This document shows positions 63,252 to 64,000 of a DNA stretch of 64,000 bases, one piece after another. A program made the translations under genes and the position numbers. This DNA comes from Vicinamibacterales bacterium (GTDB lineage: Bacteria > Acidobacteriota > Vicinamibacteria > Vicinamibacterales > UBA2999): positions 1 through 64,000 of the forward strand of contig JAWKHS010000018.1 of the NCBI GenBank assembly GCA_041394705.1, written 5' to 3'. Position 1 is the first letter of the stretch, and every line of letters begins with the position of its first letter. The notes beneath the pieces were generated by a model. The model saw only the letters and a list, made by a program, of their open reading frames with translations, made no database searches and was not told where the DNA came from.

Positions 63252-64000
63252 CGCGCCGCCCCGCCGCTGGTATCGCAGCCTGTACTGGCGGATCGCCGCC
63301 GGATTCATCGCCGCGCTGGCGTTGATGCTCGTGGTGCAGGGCGGGCTGCTGTTCTGGCTGTCGAGCCAGCGTGACGAGGCCCTGCCGCCCCGGCTCATCG
63401 CGGACCTGGCGGCCCTGGTGGCCGACGAGCTGGCGGCCGATGCCGCGCGGTCGCCGTCCGCCGACCTGGCCGAGCTGGCGCGGGCCCGCTTCAAGGAACT
63501 GGACCGGCCCGCCGCGCTCGTCCTGCCCGACGGGTCGGTGGTGGCGGGCGCCGTGCCGCCGCCCGAGCCGCTCGTCGCGACGGTGGTCGCCCGCCTCCGG
63601 GCTGGCGCCGGCGAGGGCGACTGGCAGCGGATGCGACGGCCGATGCCGGGCATGGGCATGGGCCGGGCGCCGTTCGGGTCGCGCGGCGGCGGTCCTCGGG
63701 CAGGCGGCGCCGCGGCGGACGGCCGGCCACTGGGCCCGCCCTGGGCGGTCGCGCCGATTCGCGCGGACGGCCGGGTCGTCGCGGCCGTGCTCGTCGCCCG
63801 GGGGCGGCCGCTCGAGGCCGTGGCCCGCGACGTGGTGCCGTGGCTGGTGGCCGGGGCCGCGGTGCTGCTGCTGGTGGGCACGGCGCTGGCGTCGCTCGTC
63901 GTCTTCCGGCCCGCGCACGCGCGGCTCCGCGACCTGGAGACGGCCGCGCGCCGCTTCGGAGACGGCGACCGGGCGGCCCGGGCCGCGGTGGCGGGCGGCG
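63244..64000 (+). CDS. Sensor histidine kinase (3' partial)
   Basis: The gene starts at the ATG at 63244, inside the end of the response-regulator gene, and runs off the window after 252 codons. Two transmembrane helices are visible (WRIAAGFIAALALMLVVQG near residues 16-34 and WLVAGAAVLLLVGTALASLV near 200-219) around a periplasmic sensor of about 160 residues containing a Met/Gly/Arg-rich segment (MRRPMPGMGMGRAPFG). A HAMP-like linker begins at the end. The kinase core lies beyond the window, so the type is inferred from the partner and layout. The Met-rich segment hints at metal sensing. Confidence 0.85.
   Translation, partial: MSDAPPRRWYRSLYWRIAAGFIAALALMLVVQGGLLFWLSSQRDEALPPRLIADLAALVADELAADAARSPSADLAELARARFKELDRPAALVLPDGSVVAGAVPPPEPLVATVVARLRAGAGEGDWQRMRRPMPGMGMGRAPFGSRGGGPRAGGAAADGRPLGPPWAVAPIRADGRVVAAVLVARGRPLEAVARDVVPWLVAGAAVLLLVGTALASLVVFRPAHARLRDLETAARRFGDGDRAARAAVAGG

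Overview
The window is GC-rich (about 70% by eye) and gene-dense, and its genes fit the Acidobacteriota, probably class Vicinamibacteria. The basis is the mix of a DUF5916 outer-membrane-type protein, a TolB-propeller/gamma-glutamyltransferase fusion, DUF222-HNH nucleases, WYL regulators and M28/YtcJ/cyclase exoenzymes. This placement is an inference from gene content; no rRNA or tRNA gene is present to confirm it.

Region 1 (1-20185) is a large plus-strand defence island. In order it holds the C-terminus of a SNF2-type helicase with a DUF3883 tail, an unrecognised 423-aa protein, a DUF1156 adenine methylase, an SF1 helicase whose C-terminal Vsr/DUF559-like nuclease is cut off by one in-frame TAG, a Swt1-HEPN/DUF499 ATPase, a Ser/Thr kinase fused to a right-handed beta-helix, a DUF429 protein fused to a PD-(D/E)XK-like nuclease, and a McrB-like ATPase with a DUF2357/McrC-like nuclease. 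Almost every junction overlaps or is tightly spaced, so most of it probably works as one modification/restriction unit. The kinase-beta-helix and DUF429-nuclease fusions are the least familiar parts.

Region 2 (20186-24509) is a decayed accessory patch. It holds a 278-bp imperfect inverted repeat, a vWA gene truncated where a MntA/HepT module begins, a DUF433 antitoxin with a wrecked PIN-like toxin, a solitary HicB, and an intact hicAB pair with a palindrome between its -35 and -10 boxes.

Region 3 (24510-32350) holds a DUF222-HNH endonuclease, a SEC-C protein, and a divergent pair: a WYL repressor and a TM0106-type RecB-nuclease/helicase. A perfect 10-bp palindrome overlaps the likely nuclease promoter.

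Region 4 (32374-64000) is mostly housekeeping and exported-enzyme genes: a PEGA-like exported protein, Tat-type hydrolases, a cyclase, DinB, infA with a DEAD-box helicase, a DAC-like protein, an epimerase with a glycosyltransferase/methyltransferase fusion, an M28 peptidase, threonine dehydratase, CCA-adding enzyme, an M20 peptidase, a DUF4149-IDH-acyltransferase-PRODH operon, transketolase, TolB-GGT, a P-type ATPase lacking its cytosolic catalytic domains, DUF5916, CBS, and a Spy-like protein divergent from an OmpR/histidine-kinase pair whose kinase runs off the end.

Across the window many genes have a TANNNT hexamer 5-9 nt before the start codon and no Shine-Dalgarno, a signature of leaderless transcripts. 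Three long inverted repeats lie between genes.
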